Part shown: piece after piece, positions 15,815-24,587 of the stretch
Layout: every line of letters starts with the position of its first letter
Position numbering within the stretch: the stretch's first letter is position 1
Program-made: the position numbers and the translations under genes
Origin: an uncultured Christensenella sp.
Lineage (GTDB): Bacteria; Bacillota; Clostridia; Christensenellales; Borkfalkiaceae
Direction of reading: 5' to 3'
Assembly (NCBI GenBank): GCA_910585595.1
Contig: CAJUET010000009.1
Coordinates: forward strand, 14,575 to 78,574
Length of the DNA: 64,000 nucleotides
Notes under the pieces: generated by a model
The model's database searches: none
Seen by the model: the letters and a program-made list of their open reading frames with translations, nothing else
Told to the model about the DNA's origin: nothing

Positions 15815-17938
15815 ATGAAATTCGAAATATTAGCGCCTGCGGGGAACAGGGAGTGCGCTTTCGCTTCCTTGAACGCGGGAGCGGACGCAATCTATTTGGG
15901 GCTCGAAGAATTTTCCGCGCGCCAGTCGGCGGAAAATTTCAACGCGGAGTCTTTAAAAGAAATATGCGCATATGCGCATCTTTTGGGCGCGAGGGTATAC
16001 GTCTGTTTAAACACGCTCGTAAAGGACGAAGAGGCGGACGCTTTTTTTTCGTGCGCGGTCGGGGCATGGAACGCGGGGGCGGACGCATTGCTCATACAGG
16101 ATATTTTTTTGGGCAAACTCTTAAAGGAAAGCTATCCCGAAATGGTACTGCATCTCTCCACGCAGGGCGGGTGTTGCAACGAATACGGTGCGCTTCTCGC
16201 CAAGGACTACGGATTCTCGCGCGTCGTGCTTGCGCGTGAAACGCCGCTCAAAGAAATAAAAAAGATTTCCGCAATCATCGAAACGGAGGCGTTCGTGCAG
16301 GGCGCGCTCTGTTCTTGTTTTTCGGGACAGTGTTATTTTTCGTCGTTTGCGGGGAACAACAGCGGCAACCGCGGCAGATGCAAACAGCCTTGCCGCAAGC
16401 GTTATTCGATCGATCGCGCGGGCTTCGAAAAGAGCGCGTATGCGCTTTCTCTGTCCGATTTGTCTTTGGGTAAAAAAATTGACGAACTGATCGGGGCGGG
16501 CGTTTGTTCTTTTAAAATCGAGGGACGTATGCGCCGTAAGGAATACGCGGCGGCGGCAGTCAAATATTATAAAGCGCTCCGCGAGGGGCGCGGCTCTTCA
16601 AAAGAACTGATCGATCTGAAACGTGCGTTCAACCGCGGAAATTACACCGAGGGATTGGGCTTCGGACAGAAGGAGAATTTTCTTTCCCGCAACGTGCAGG
16701 GACATATCGGCGAGGACGTGGGCGAAGTAACAGTCACGAAGCGAGGTTATTTTTGCAGAAGTGCTTTTGTTCCCGAAAAGGGCGACGGATTCAAAATTTT
16801 ACGCGGCGGCAGCGAGGTCGGCGGCGCGGCGGCAGCGGGCACGGAAAAAGACGGGTTCTATCTTACCTCTTCCGCGCGCCTTTCGGCGGGCGACAGAGTT
16901 TGCGTTACGACTTCCAAAGCGGCAAGCGAAGCCGCGCTTGCGGGGAAACGCTTGCGTCCCGTAAAAATCGGACTTTCCTTTATCGCAGGCGAAAAAGCGC
17001 GAGCGGAAGCAGAGGGCTTGATTTTTGAGGACGGTGAAGTTCTGGAAGAAGCGAAGAGTTCGCCGCTTACAGAAGAAGAGATTATTTCTTGTTTCGAAAA
17101 GACGGATACGCTTCCCTTTGCGCCAGTGATCGCTGTAAAAACGCAGGGCGCGTTTTTGCCAAAATCCAAACTTAACGCCTTCCGCAGAGCGTTCTATGAG
17201 GCGCTGAAAAACTTTCTTACGCCTTGCCGCGATCGGTTGGAAGCAAGACCTCTTCCCGATGTCGGCTTGAAAAAAGGAACGGGCGAAAAGCGCGCGTGTA
17301 TCGTGAGCGGCGCGGCGGACGGGGGAGCGGATATCGTTATTTTTAAACCTTGCGAGTATGCGCATATTCCCACGCAAGGCGGCAAAGAGAAGTATTTGTA
17401 TCTTCCGCCTTTTTTTACCTCGGAGGACGAGGAACTGATCGCGCCCGCGCTTGCAGGATTCGACGGGTTCTATTGCGAGGGTTACTACGGAATTTTACTT
17501 GCGAAGAAGTACCGTAAAAAGCTCTTCGCGGGTACGGGATTTAATCTCACCAATCGTTATGCGGTTTCGGAAGCGCAAAAGGTAGCCGATTATTTTGCGC
17601 TATCCAAAGAGATTTCCGCGCGGGAGGCGAGCGCGCTTTCGGCGGAGAATGCCTTCACGCTCTCGGGCGGCGCGATCAAAGTTATGGATTTGGTTTACTG
17701 TCCCTTCTCGCAAGACTGCAACAATTGCGACAGGCGGCAGCAGTATGCTTTAACGGACGAAGAGGGGCGCAAGTTTCCGCTCAGGCGGTACGTTCTTTCG
17801 GGCGCGTGCCGGTTCGAGGTGTACAACTGCGCACTTCTATCAAAGAACATATGCGCAAATGCGCTTTACGACAACACCCTGTCGGGCATAGAGGGAATGC
17901 GGGAGACGAAGGGGCATTCGGAAAGGAGTATGCAATGA
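15815..17938 (+). CDS. U32-family peptidase/hydroxylase with DUF3656
   Basis: A 707-residue protein. The N-terminal U32 TIM barrel begins LAPAGNRECAFASLNAGADA and carries the cluster SCFSGQCYFSS...CKQPCRKRY. A middle DUF3656-like region and a C-terminal cysteine set (CPFSQDCNNC, GACRFEVYNC) follow. Characterised relatives RlhA and TrhP hydroxylate RNA (23S C2501, tRNA U34) using prephenate rather than acting as proteases, so the peptidase name is historical. The cysteines may hold an Fe-S cluster. It lies 3 bp after hprK and overlaps mutS2 by 4 nt. Confidence 0.88.
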   Translation: MKFEILAPAGNRECAFASLNAGADAIYLGLEEFSARQSAENFNAESLKEICAYAHLLGARVYVCLNTLVKDEEADAFFSCAVGAWNAGADALLIQDIFLGKLLKESYPEMVLHLSTQGGCCNEYGALLAKDYGFSRVVLARETPLKEIKKISAIIETEAFVQGALCSCFSGQCYFSSFAGNNSGNRGRCKQPCRKRYSIDRAGFEKSAYALSLSDLSLGKKIDELIGAGVCSFKIEGRMRRKEYAAAAVKYYKALREGRGSSKELIDLKRAFNRGNYTEGLGFGQKENFLSRNVQGHIGEDVGEVTVTKRGYFCRSAFVPEKGDGFKILRGGSEVGGAAAAGTEKDGFYLTSSARLSAGDRVCVTTSKAASEAALAGKRLRPVKIGLSFIAGEKARAEAEGLIFEDGEVLEEAKSSPLTEEEIISCFEKTDTLPFAPVIAVKTQGAFLPKSKLNAFRRAFYEALKNFLTPCRDRLEARPLPDVGLKKGTGEKRACIVSGAADGGADIVIFKPCEYAHIPTQGGKEKYLYLPPFFTSEDEELIAPALAGFDGFYCEGYYGILLAKKYRKKLFAGTGFNLTNRYAVSEAQKVADYFALSKEISAREASALSAENAFTLSGGAIKVMDLVYCPFSQDCNNCDRRQQYALTDEEGRKFPLRRYVLSGACRFEVYNCALLSKNICANALYDNTLSGIEGMRETKGHSERSMQ

Positions 17939-20286
17939 CTATCGATCACAGGCGTTTGGAGCTTGATAAAATTCTTTCGTTCGTCGCAAATTATGCCGTG
18001 ACGGAAAAGGGCAAAGAGCGGGTCAACGCATCGGAGCCCGCTACGGAACTCGGCGCGGCGCAGACCCGTCTTACGCTTACGGAAGAGGCGTATGTTCTGT
18101 TGTTTGAAATAGGTGCGGGGTCGGTTTGCTACTTTCCTCCGCTTTCAGATAAAGCGGAGCGCGCGGCAAAGGGGGCTTCCCTCGCCTGCTCGGAGCTTAC
18201 GGAAGTGGGCAGTCTTTTAACTTCCGCAAGACTTTTATATACTGCGGTCATGAATGCAGACGGGCGGATCGTGAAAATGAAGGAGCTTGTTTCCCCGATC
18301 GTTGCCCGCGAAAGTCTGGAAAGGGAAATCGCCGATAAAATCATCGGCGAAAACGAAATTGCGGACGGCGCAAGCGAACGGCTCTTTGCGATCCGCAGAG
18401 AAAAGCGGCTTGCCGGCGAGCGGATCAGAGCACGCCTTTCCGAATATCTTACGGGGAGCGAGCGGAAATACTTGCAAGAGGGAATCGTAACGGTGCGCGG
18501 CGACAGATTCGTCGTGCCCGTCAAAGCGGAGTATAAGCGCAGTATCAAGGGTTTTGTTCACGACAGATCGGCAACGGGCGCGACCTTCTTTATCGAGCCC
18601 GAAGAAATCTTTGAAATGAACAACGAGCTTTTGAGCCTTGCCCTCGACGAAAAAGAAGAGGAGGCGCGTATCTTAAAGGAGCTGTCCGCAAAGATCGGTG
18701 GGATCGCGACGGAGATAGAAGCCGATGCGGAGACGGTGACGGAGGCGGACGCAATTTTTGCCCGCGCGGAATACGCGCACGAGATCAGGGGGATAAAGCC
18801 CGCGCTCAATCAAAGGGGCGTTTTGAATATCGTCAAGGGCAGGCATCCGCTTCTGGATAAAAAGCAAGCCGTGCCCGTTTCCGTGGGTGTGGGGGAAAAG
18901 AGCCGCTTTCTCGTATTGAGCGGTTCGAACACGGGCGGCAAAACCGTCACGTTAAAGATGTGCGGACTCTTTCCGCTCATGGCGGCTTGCGGGCTGTTCG
19001 TGCCCGCACAGGAAGGCACCCTCCTTTCCGTGTTCAGCGGCGTTTATTGCGACGCGGGCGACAGCCAATCCATCGAAGAGAATCTTTCGACTTTCTCTTC
19101 TCACATCGTCAACGTCAAAGAAATTTTGAAAAACGCGGATTCCCGTTCCCTCGTTTTGATTGACGAGCCGGGCGGCGGAACCGATCCCGAAGAGGGGCAG
19201 GCGCTTGCGGTTGCCGTTCTCTCCGCGCTCGTAAAGCGGGGCTGCGTCGGGATCGTGACAACGCACTACGGCGCGCTCAAAGAGTTTGCCTACGAAAAAG
19301 AGGGGCTCGAAAACGGGAGCATGGAATTCGACGCGGCTTCCTTCCGTCCGCTGTTCCGTTTAAAAATGGGCGTTCCGGGGTCTTCCAACGCGCTTGCGAT
19401 CTGTAAACGGCTGGGTGTAGACGAGGATATTATCGAAGAGGCGCGGCGCTTTCTCTCCGAGGGCGCAAAGAATTACGAAAAAACTTTGCGGAATGCGGAG
19501 GAAAGCCGCATCCGCGCGGAGGAACTCGAACGGGAGGTAAGGGCGATTAAAGAGGAATGGAGCGAAAAGCTCGCTTCTTTTGAAAAGGAAGAGGAAAAAT
19601 TCCGCAGAGAGCGGGAACGGTTTTTACTCTCGTCCAAAGCGGAAGCGCGCAGGATCGTTACGGAGCGCACCGCCGAAGCGGAGGAACTCTTGGCTGAAAT
19701 GGAAGAGATTTTTAAGAAAAAGGAGCTTTCCCAGAGCGACCTTATCAAAGCACGCACATTGAAAAACCGCATGGATAGAAGCGCGGTCGAGAGGGAAGAA
19801 CTTCCCGTTCGCCTTGTTCCCGTCGATTGGAAAGCGCTCAAAGAGGGGGACACCGTGACGGTTGGAAGTATGGACGCAGAGGGCGTCGTCCGTTCCATGA
19901 AGCGCGACAGGCGCGAGGCAGAGGTGCAGTGCGGTTCCATTCTTGTAAAAGTCAAAGCGGACGATTTGTTTGCTCCCCGCTCGAAGGCTCAGAAGAAAGA
20001 AGAGAAGGTCCGCGTCGTCAAACACCTAAACGACCGCCCTATGCCTGTAAGGGAGTTAAACGTCATCGGGTTCACCGTCTTGGAGGCGCAAACCGAGGTC
20101 GAAAATTTTCTCGATTCCGCAATCGTTGCCAATTTGGAAGAAGTGCGCATCGTACACGGCATGGGCACGGGAAAACTTCGGAAGGCGATTCACGAGCTTT
20201 TAAGAGCGCACCGCAGAGTCAAAGAATTCCGCTTGGGAGTCTACGGCGAGGGGGAATCGGGCGTTACGATCGTAAAGCTGAAATAG
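17935..20286 (+). CDS. mutS2: Endonuclease MutS2
   Basis: A 783-residue MutS2. It contains a lever/clamp region, an ABC-type ATPase with Walker A GSNTGGKTVT and the Walker B/signature region ENLSTFSSHI...SLVLIDEPGGGTDPEEG, a long charged coiled coil, and a C-terminal Smr nuclease domain (HGMGTGKLR). In Bacillus MutS2 acts on collided ribosomes and in Helicobacter it suppresses recombination. An open frame extends 70 codons upstream inside the U32 gene. I chose ATG 17935 because AAAGGAG precedes it, it forms an ATGA overlap with the U32 stop, and MutS2 proteins begin close to this point. Confidence 0.95.
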   Translation: MTIDHRRLELDKILSFVANYAVTEKGKERVNASEPATELGAAQTRLTLTEEAYVLLFEIGAGSVCYFPPLSDKAERAAKGASLACSELTEVGSLLTSARLLYTAVMNADGRIVKMKELVSPIVARESLEREIADKIIGENEIADGASERLFAIRREKRLAGERIRARLSEYLTGSERKYLQEGIVTVRGDRFVVPVKAEYKRSIKGFVHDRSATGATFFIEPEEIFEMNNELLSLALDEKEEEARILKELSAKIGGIATEIEADAETVTEADAIFARAEYAHEIRGIKPALNQRGVLNIVKGRHPLLDKKQAVPVSVGVGEKSRFLVLSGSNTGGKTVTLKMCGLFPLMAACGLFVPAQEGTLLSVFSGVYCDAGDSQSIEENLSTFSSHIVNVKEILKNADSRSLVLIDEPGGGTDPEEGQALAVAVLSALVKRGCVGIVTTHYGALKEFAYEKEGLENGSMEFDAASFRPLFRLKMGVPGSSNALAICKRLGVDEDIIEEARRFLSEGAKNYEKTLRNAEESRIRAEELEREVRAIKEEWSEKLASFEKEEEKFRRERERFLLSSKAEARRIVTERTAEAEELLAEMEEIFKKKELSQSDLIKARTLKNRMDRSAVEREELPVRLVPVDWKALKEGDTVTVGSMDAEGVVRSMKRDRREAEVQCGSILVKVKADDLFAPRSKAQKKEEKVRVVKHLNDRPMPVRELNVIGFTVLEAQTEVENFLDSAIVANLEEVRIVHGMGTGKLRKAIHELLRAHRRVKEFRLGVYGEGESGVTIVKLK

Positions 20287-20367
20287 TATCATCCTGTACA
20301 AGTCATAAATTCTTGTTTATCTCAATATAAATGCTGTGATAAAGTTTTTTATTTTGAGGTAAACTGA

Positions 20368-21069
20368 TTGAAAAGACGTTCGCGCTTTGTCGCCGCAATT
20401 ACTAACTGTATTTTGATCGTCATTATCGCCGTCGTCAGCACCGTCTGTTTTTTGCCGAAAACGGAGAGCGTCGTCGGCGTAAAGGACGAGGTCTACTATA
20501 AGGGCGCGTCCGCGGACGGCGTTTCCTTAATGTTCAACGTTTATTGGGGGACCAAAGAAGTGTACGCCATTCTCGACGTTTTGGATGAATACGAGGCGAA
20601 GGCGACCTTCTTTATCGGCGGAAGCTGGGCGGACGATAATGTGGAGTGTTTAAAGGAAATCGCCTCGCGCGGGCACGAGATAGGCTCGCACGGGTACTTC
20701 CACCGCGATCATAATAAGCTTGATTATTCCGCAAACTATCAGGAAATAAAGACAAGTATCGATTTTATCGAAAAGGCTTCGGGCATTTCGGCTACGCTGT
20801 TTGCTCCCCCGTCGGGCGCGTATAACGACGATACGGTCAAGGCGGCGCGGGAGCTGGGACTTAAAACGGTCATGTGGAGCAAAGATACGATCGATTGGCG
20901 GGATAAAGACGCTTCGGTCTGCTTTACGCGGGCGACCAAAAACATTGCGGGCGGGGACTTGGTTTTAATGCACCCCATGGCGCACACGCTTGAAGCGCTC
21001 CCTTCCGTATTAAAAGATTACCGCGATAAAGGACTTAAAACGGTTACGGTCAGCGAAAATATTATGTAA
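20368..21069 (+). CDS. YlxY/PdaB-like polysaccharide deacetylase, first catalytic Asp replaced
   Basis: A 233-residue protein with an N-terminal membrane anchor (residues about 9-28) and a NodB domain. The zinc histidines His108 and His112 (SHGYFH) and the LMHPMAH block are kept. Motif 1, normally TFDDG or TFDxxWG, reads MFNVYWG, with Asn57 in place of the catalytic Asp. It starts with TTG preceded by GAGG. The next gene is an M16 peptidase, the same order as ylxY-mlpA (ymxG) in Bacillus subtilis. It may be a binding or very weak deacetylase of cell-wall glycan outside the membrane. Confidence 0.85.
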   Translation: MKRRSRFVAAITNCILIVIIAVVSTVCFLPKTESVVGVKDEVYYKGASADGVSLMFNVYWGTKEVYAILDVLDEYEAKATFFIGGSWADDNVECLKEIASRGHEIGSHGYFHRDHNKLDYSANYQEIKTSIDFIEKASGISATLFAPPSGAYNDDTVKAARELGLKTVMWSKDTIDWRDKDASVCFTRATKNIAGGDLVLMHPMAHTLEALPSVLKDYRDKGLKTVTVSENIM

Positions 21070-21088
21070 ATACATACGAGGAGAAATA

Positions 21089-22327
21089 ATGGTTAAATCA
21101 ACAACACTTCAAAACGGCGTTCGCGTCGTCGTAAAGAGCATGGAGGGACTTTTGTCCGTTACAATGGGGATTCTCGTCGGTACGGGAGCCGCATACGAAA
21201 CGGAAAAAGAGGACGGCATCTCGCACTTCATCGAGCATATGCAGTTCAAGGGAACAGACACGCGCACCGCGTTTGAAATATCGGACGCATTCGACGCGCT
21301 CGGAGCACAGGTGAATGCGTTCACGGGCAAGGACGTTACCTGCTACTACGCCAAATCGACTTCCGACCACGCGGGCGAGGCGTTTACGCTGCTTGCCGAT
21401 CTTTTTTTGAACAGCACGTTTCCCGAAGAGGAAATGGAGCGGGAAAAGGGGGTCGTCGTTGAAGAGATCAACATGGACGAGGACACGCCCGACGATCTGT
21501 GCCTCGATCTTCTCTCCCGTGCTTCTTTCGGAAGCGAGAACTACGGCAGAAACATTTTGGGACCCGCAAAGAATGTGAAGGGCTTTACGCGTGAGGATCT
21601 TTTTGCCTATAAAAACGAGCGTTACTGCCCGCAGAATATCGTCATTTCCTTTGCAGGGAATATCGGGATCGACGAGGCGGAAGAGCTTGCGATCCGTTAC
21701 TTCGGCGGAATGGAGTGCAAGAACTTCGTGCAGAGAGAAAAAAAGGTCGTTTGGCATGGCAAGAATCTGTACCGCAAAAAGTCCATCGAACAGGCGCACT
21801 TTGCATTCGGCTTTCCCACCGTCGAGCGAGATCATAAAGACGTCGCTGCAACGCAGGTTTTGAACGCCGTGTTGGGCGGCGGAATGAGCTCGCGCCTCTT
21901 TAAAAGAGTAAGGGAGGAATTGGGACTCGCCTATTCCGTTTATTCCTATACTTCGCACTATACGGAAACGGGGCTCTTTACCGTATACGCGGGCGTGAAC
22001 CCGAAAAAGGCGGAGGAGGCGGCGAAGGCGGTCAAAGAAGTTATATGCGCATTTGCGCAAGAGGCCATGACGGAAGAGGAGTTCCGCCGCGGAAAGGAGC
22101 AGCTCCGTTCGGGCAACATCTACGCACAGGAAAATACAGCCTCGCAAATGCTTCTCTACGGTAAGCAGATGCTCTATAAAAACGAGATTTACGATTTCGA
22201 AAAGCGTATGGCGGAAATTGCTTCCGTAACGCAAGAGGATATTCGTCGCGTTATCAAAACCAATTTCGATTTCTCCCGCGTTGCGTGCGCAAGCGTCGGA
22301 AATCTCAAAAAGGCGATCACGCTGTGA
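21089..22327 (+). CDS. M16 zinc metallopeptidase (MlpA/YmxG-like)
   Basis: A 412-residue pitrilysin-type peptidase. The inverted zinc motif HFIEH is His46-x-x-Glu49-His50, with a downstream acidic helix REKGVVVEEINM supplying the third ligand. The C-terminal half includes the Arg-Tyr-type substrate block GLAYSVYSYTSHY. Length equals one subunit of the mitochondrial-processing-peptidase-like bacterial enzymes, which degrade peptides in the cytosol or at the membrane. It starts 19 bp after the deacetylase gene, preserving a Bacillus gene order. Confidence 0.92.
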   Translation: MVKSTTLQNGVRVVVKSMEGLLSVTMGILVGTGAAYETEKEDGISHFIEHMQFKGTDTRTAFEISDAFDALGAQVNAFTGKDVTCYYAKSTSDHAGEAFTLLADLFLNSTFPEEEMEREKGVVVEEINMDEDTPDDLCLDLLSRASFGSENYGRNILGPAKNVKGFTREDLFAYKNERYCPQNIVISFAGNIGIDEAEELAIRYFGGMECKNFVQREKKVVWHGKNLYRKKSIEQAHFAFGFPTVERDHKDVAATQVLNAVLGGGMSSRLFKRVREELGLAYSVYSYTSHYTETGLFTVYAGVNPKKAEEAAKAVKEVICAFAQEAMTEEEFRRGKEQLRSGNIYAQENTASQMLLYGKQMLYKNEIYDFEKRMAEIASVTQEDIRRVIKTNFDFSRVACASVGNLKKAITL

Positions 22328-22797
22328 CGGCAGAAGGATTTGCCCCCTTTTTCGACGGGGAGAGCGTGCTCTTGATCTTGGGAAGCTTTCCCTCGGTCAT
22401 GAGCCGCACAGAGGGATTTTATTACGGCAATCCGCAGAACAGGTTTTGGAAAACCGTGTGCGGCTATTTCGGCGAATGCGTGCCCCGAAATGTCGACGAA
22501 AAGAAGGATTTTTTAAAACGGCGCAAAATCGCACTGTGGGACATGGTGATCTCATGTGAAATCGTGGGGTCAAAGGACGCGTCTATTCGCAAAGAACAGG
22601 TTGCCGATATTCCGTCATTGCTGAATAGGAGCAAAATAAAAACAATTTTCTGTAACGGAAATAAATCTTTCGAGCTTTTGGAACGGGAGTTTCCCGCACT
22701 GTTGAAAATTACGAAAAAACTTCCTTCCACATCGCCCGCAAATCCGCGTTTTAAAGCGGAAGCGTGGTTTGAATCGTTAGACGGGGTCTTTCTATGA
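22324..22797 (+). CDS. DNA-deoxyinosine (hypoxanthine) glycosylase
   Basis: A 157-residue protein of the uracil-DNA glycosylase superfamily. GSFPSVMSRTEGFYYGNPQN and FWKTV match the active-site block of the hypoxanthine-DNA glycosylase branch, and PSTSPANPR matches the C-terminal DNA-intercalation loop. It would excise deaminated adenine. The GTG at 22324 overlaps the M16 stop (GTGA) and fits the family start better than the longer frame. It overlaps the next repair gene by 4 nt, so the two form a small base-repair pair. Confidence 0.85.
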   Translation: MTAEGFAPFFDGESVLLILGSFPSVMSRTEGFYYGNPQNRFWKTVCGYFGECVPRNVDEKKDFLKRRKIALWDMVISCEIVGSKDASIRKEQVADIPSLLNRSKIKTIFCNGNKSFELLEREFPALLKITKKLPSTSPANPRFKAEAWFESLDGVFL

Positions 22798-23468
22798 TTA
22801 CATACGAAGAAGTACTTTCAAGACTGCATAAAAACAGCGACGGCGGGTACAGAATTTTTCATTCCAAACTTTTAAAGAACGACAGGATTAAACTTATCGG
22901 AGTCAGGATTCCTGTTTTGCGTGCGCTCGCAAAAGAGTGGAAAGGGGAAGCCGATATGTTTTTGACTTTTCCGGACGAATATTACGAAATCACTTTCCTC
23001 AAATGCGCACTTGTCGGTGCGTTAAAGTATGAGGAATTTATAAAACGGGCGGACAGGCTTGTTCCGCTTCTCGATAATTGGGCGATCTGCGATACTTTTA
23101 CCGCTCCTTGCGTGAAAAAGCATAGAAAAGAATTTCTTCCCTATATTAAAAAGTATCTTCAAAGCGATAAAGAGTTCACCGTGCGCTACGGGCTCGTCAT
23201 GCTTTTGCATTATTACGTCGAAGAGGCGTATCTGCCTGTGATTTTCGAAAGCGTGAGCAATCTGAAAAGCAACGATTATTATATTATGATGGGCGCGGCA
23301 TGGTTGATCGCGGAAGTACTCGTCAAACATTACGCAGAGGGCGTTTGTTTTTTAAAAGAGGGTATCCTGCCCAAAGAAACGCATAATAAAGCGATCCAAA
23401 AGGCGTGCGAATCCTTTCGGGTCTCCAACGAAGAGAAAGCGTTTTTGAAATCGCTGCGGAAATCATAA
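22794..23468 (+). CDS. DNA alkylation repair protein (AlkD-like)
   Basis: A 224-residue all-helical HEAT-like repeat protein of the AlkC/AlkD family. The blocks LIGVRIPVLRALAKEWKGE and DNWAICDTFTAPCVKKH are recognisable; the Trp-Ala-x-x-Asp helix matches the catalytic region of AlkD. Members remove positively charged alkylated bases without base flipping. It is coupled to the glycosylase gene by ATGA. The acpP promoter begins right after the stop. Confidence 0.85.
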   Translation: MITYEEVLSRLHKNSDGGYRIFHSKLLKNDRIKLIGVRIPVLRALAKEWKGEADMFLTFPDEYYEITFLKCALVGALKYEEFIKRADRLVPLLDNWAICDTFTAPCVKKHRKEFLPYIKKYLQSDKEFTVRYGLVMLLHYYVEEAYLPVIFESVSNLKSNDYYIMMGAAWLIAEVLVKHYAEGVCFLKEGILPKETHNKAIQKACESFRVSNEEKAFLKSLRKS

Positions 23469-23474
23469 AAATTG

Positions 23475-23503
23475 TTGACATTACAACCTATTTCGGTTAT
23501 AAT
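23475..23503 (+). promoter_or_regulatory. acpP promoter
   Basis: TTGACA (23475-23480), 17 bp, TATAAT (23498-23503): a full consensus promoter. The transcript would start near 23510 and carry CGGAGGAACGG before the ATG. Confidence 0.85.
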
Positions 23504-23543
23504 AATTTAGGAATCTGCCTTTTGGCAGTGCGGAGGAACGGAA

Positions 23544-23771
23544 ATGCTGGAAAAAGTTTCTAAAATGCTTGCAGAACAGCTCAAAATAGAGGAGAGCAAG
23601 ATTACGCCCGAAGCGGAAGTCGTTAAAGATTTGGGTGCGGATTCTCTCGACATCGTAGAACTTATGATGGCGCTCGAAGACGAATACGGCGTAACGCTTC
23701 CCGAAGGAAGAGTAGAATCGGTCAAGACGGTACAGGATATCGCCGATATGCTCGAAGAGATCGGAAAATAA
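23544..23771 (+). CDS. acpP: Acyl carrier protein
   Basis: A 75-residue acidic four-helix protein. The phosphopantetheine attachment site is Ser34 in GADSLD. It carries acyl chains in fatty-acid synthesis. It stands alone here, outside a fab cluster, with its own consensus promoter. Confidence 0.96.
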   Translation: MLEKVSKMLAEQLKIEESKITPEAEVVKDLGADSLDIVELMMALEDEYGVTLPEGRVESVKTVQDIADMLEEIGK

Positions 23772-23811
23772 CTTTATTTTGGTATTTCCAAAAAATAACG
23801 CTGTCGATTTC

Positions 23812-23840
23812 TTGATTTTTTCGTTATAGTTTGCTATACT
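23812..23840 (+). promoter_or_regulatory. 6S RNA promoter
   Basis: TTGATT (23812-23817), 17 bp, TATACT (23835-23840). The expected start, 7 nt on at about 23847, is exactly where the closing stem of the RNA begins. Confidence 0.75.
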
Positions 23841-23846
23841 GATTTT

Positions 23847-24025
23847 GATATCTGCGGTGTTCGGGAAGCGGGAAAAACGTAATCCACAAAGTAACTAAGG
23901 GGACGAAAGTCAAACGGAATAGACGAGGTCTGCGTGAATATGCGGAAAGGTCGACGTCCGGTTGCTTGTTCCCACCTGCGAGAAGCGGGTTAATACTTTT
24001 TCGCTTTGCGGCACAAGCGGATGTC
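23847..24025 (+). ncRNA. ssrS: 6S RNA
   Basis: About 180 nt. The 5' end has TGCGGTGTTCG and GAAGCGGG, matching the conserved 5' arm of bacterial 6S RNAs. The middle has a GTGAATATGCGG block and the 3' arm has AAGCGGGTTAATAC. GATATCTGC (23847-23855) pairs with GCGGATGTC (24017-24025) with only G-U wobbles to close the rod, and a T run follows. 6S RNA mimics an open promoter and binds the housekeeping RNA polymerase. Identification rests on these motifs and the pairing, not on a covariance search. Confidence 0.82.
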
Positions 24026-24062
24026 TTTTTTCTGAAATTATAAAATTATAGCGTAAAATTTG

Positions 24063-24091
24063 TTGCAGTCGCTTTAAGTTTATGATATAAT
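24063..24091 (+). promoter_or_regulatory. tRNA-Glu promoter
   Basis: TTGCAG (24063-24068), 17 bp, TATAAT (24086-24091). Confidence 0.75.
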
Positions 24092-24144
24092 CCAATCACT
24101 TGCGAAAATTTGTTGCGTTTACTGCGCGGGAGTTTTTGCAATAT

Positions 24145-24219
24145 GGCCTTGTGGTCAAGAGGTTAAGACGGCGCCCTCTCACGGCGCAATCCCGGGTTCG
24201 ATTCCCGGCAAGGTCACCA
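24145..24219 (+). tRNA. tRNA-Glu (CTC anticodon)
   Basis: 75 nt including an encoded CCA. The acceptor stem GGCCTTG/CAAGGTC has one G-U pair. The anticodon loop CTCTCAC is between GCGCC and GGCGC, and the T arm CCGGGTTCGATTCCCGG is canonical. It reads GAG codons. It is a single tRNA with its own promoter and terminator. Confidence 0.97.
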
Positions 24220-24242
24220 GACGAGGGGTATAAGAACACCCT

Positions 24243-24278
24243 GAAGAAGAAACCGAATTTTCGGTTTCTTCTTCTTTT
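24243..24278 (+). terminator. Terminator after tRNA-Glu
   Basis: GAAGAAACCGAA and TTCGGTTTCTTC form a 12-bp stem followed by TTCTTTT. Confidence 0.85.
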
Positions 24279-24287
24279 GTTAAAAGT

Positions 24288-24452
24288 TAACCTCCCGCTA
24301 AGCGGGAGGCAAAAAAGAAGCGGAAGCGTTGCAAAGAAAAACCTCCAATGATAAAATGTAAGTGGCTACCAACCGCGAACAGAAAATCAAAGGAGGACCC
24401 AAAGATGAGTGAATTAAGTTTAACACATTGTAGATATGAATGTACAGAATGA
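24288..24452 (+). mobile_element. Decayed IS200/IS605-like 5' end
   Basis: A palindrome CCTCCCGCT/AGCGGGAGG (24291-24309) is followed by about 95 nt of leader, a strong AAAGGAGGA site and a frame starting ATG 24405 (MSELSLTHCRYECTE) that stops after 15 codons at TGA 24450. A leading hairpin plus a protein start of the form xxLTHxxYxC resembles the 5' end of IS200 TnpA genes (compare LxHTKWxCxYHIVF). The catalytic HUH part is missing. This could also be a chance resemblance. Confidence 0.45.
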
Positions 24453-24519
24453 TGAGATTTATGTTATATGATTTTTTTTCTTTTGTTCCGTAAGATAAAA
24501 CAAATGAATTTCGGGTTTA

Positions 24520-24548
24520 TTGACAGGTCGCTTTACGTGCATTATAAT
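24520..24548 (+). promoter_or_regulatory. Promoter of the manA-ROK fusion gene
   Basis: TTGACA (24520-24525), 17 bp, TATAAT (24543-24548), about 40 nt before the ATG. Confidence 0.8.
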
Positions 24549-24587
24549 TGAATCCGAAGATTAAAATACGAAACGGAGTTTGGAAGA

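Noticed and set aside
21098..22234. 378-codon minus-strand frame over the M16 gene
   Set aside because: Shadow of the peptidase gene, with no motifs and no start signal.
23847..24025. SRP RNA or tmRNA as the identity of this non-coding RNA
   Set aside because: No GGUCAGGUCCGGAAGG-like SRP loop and no tRNA-like ends or tag frame; the arms match 6S RNA instead.
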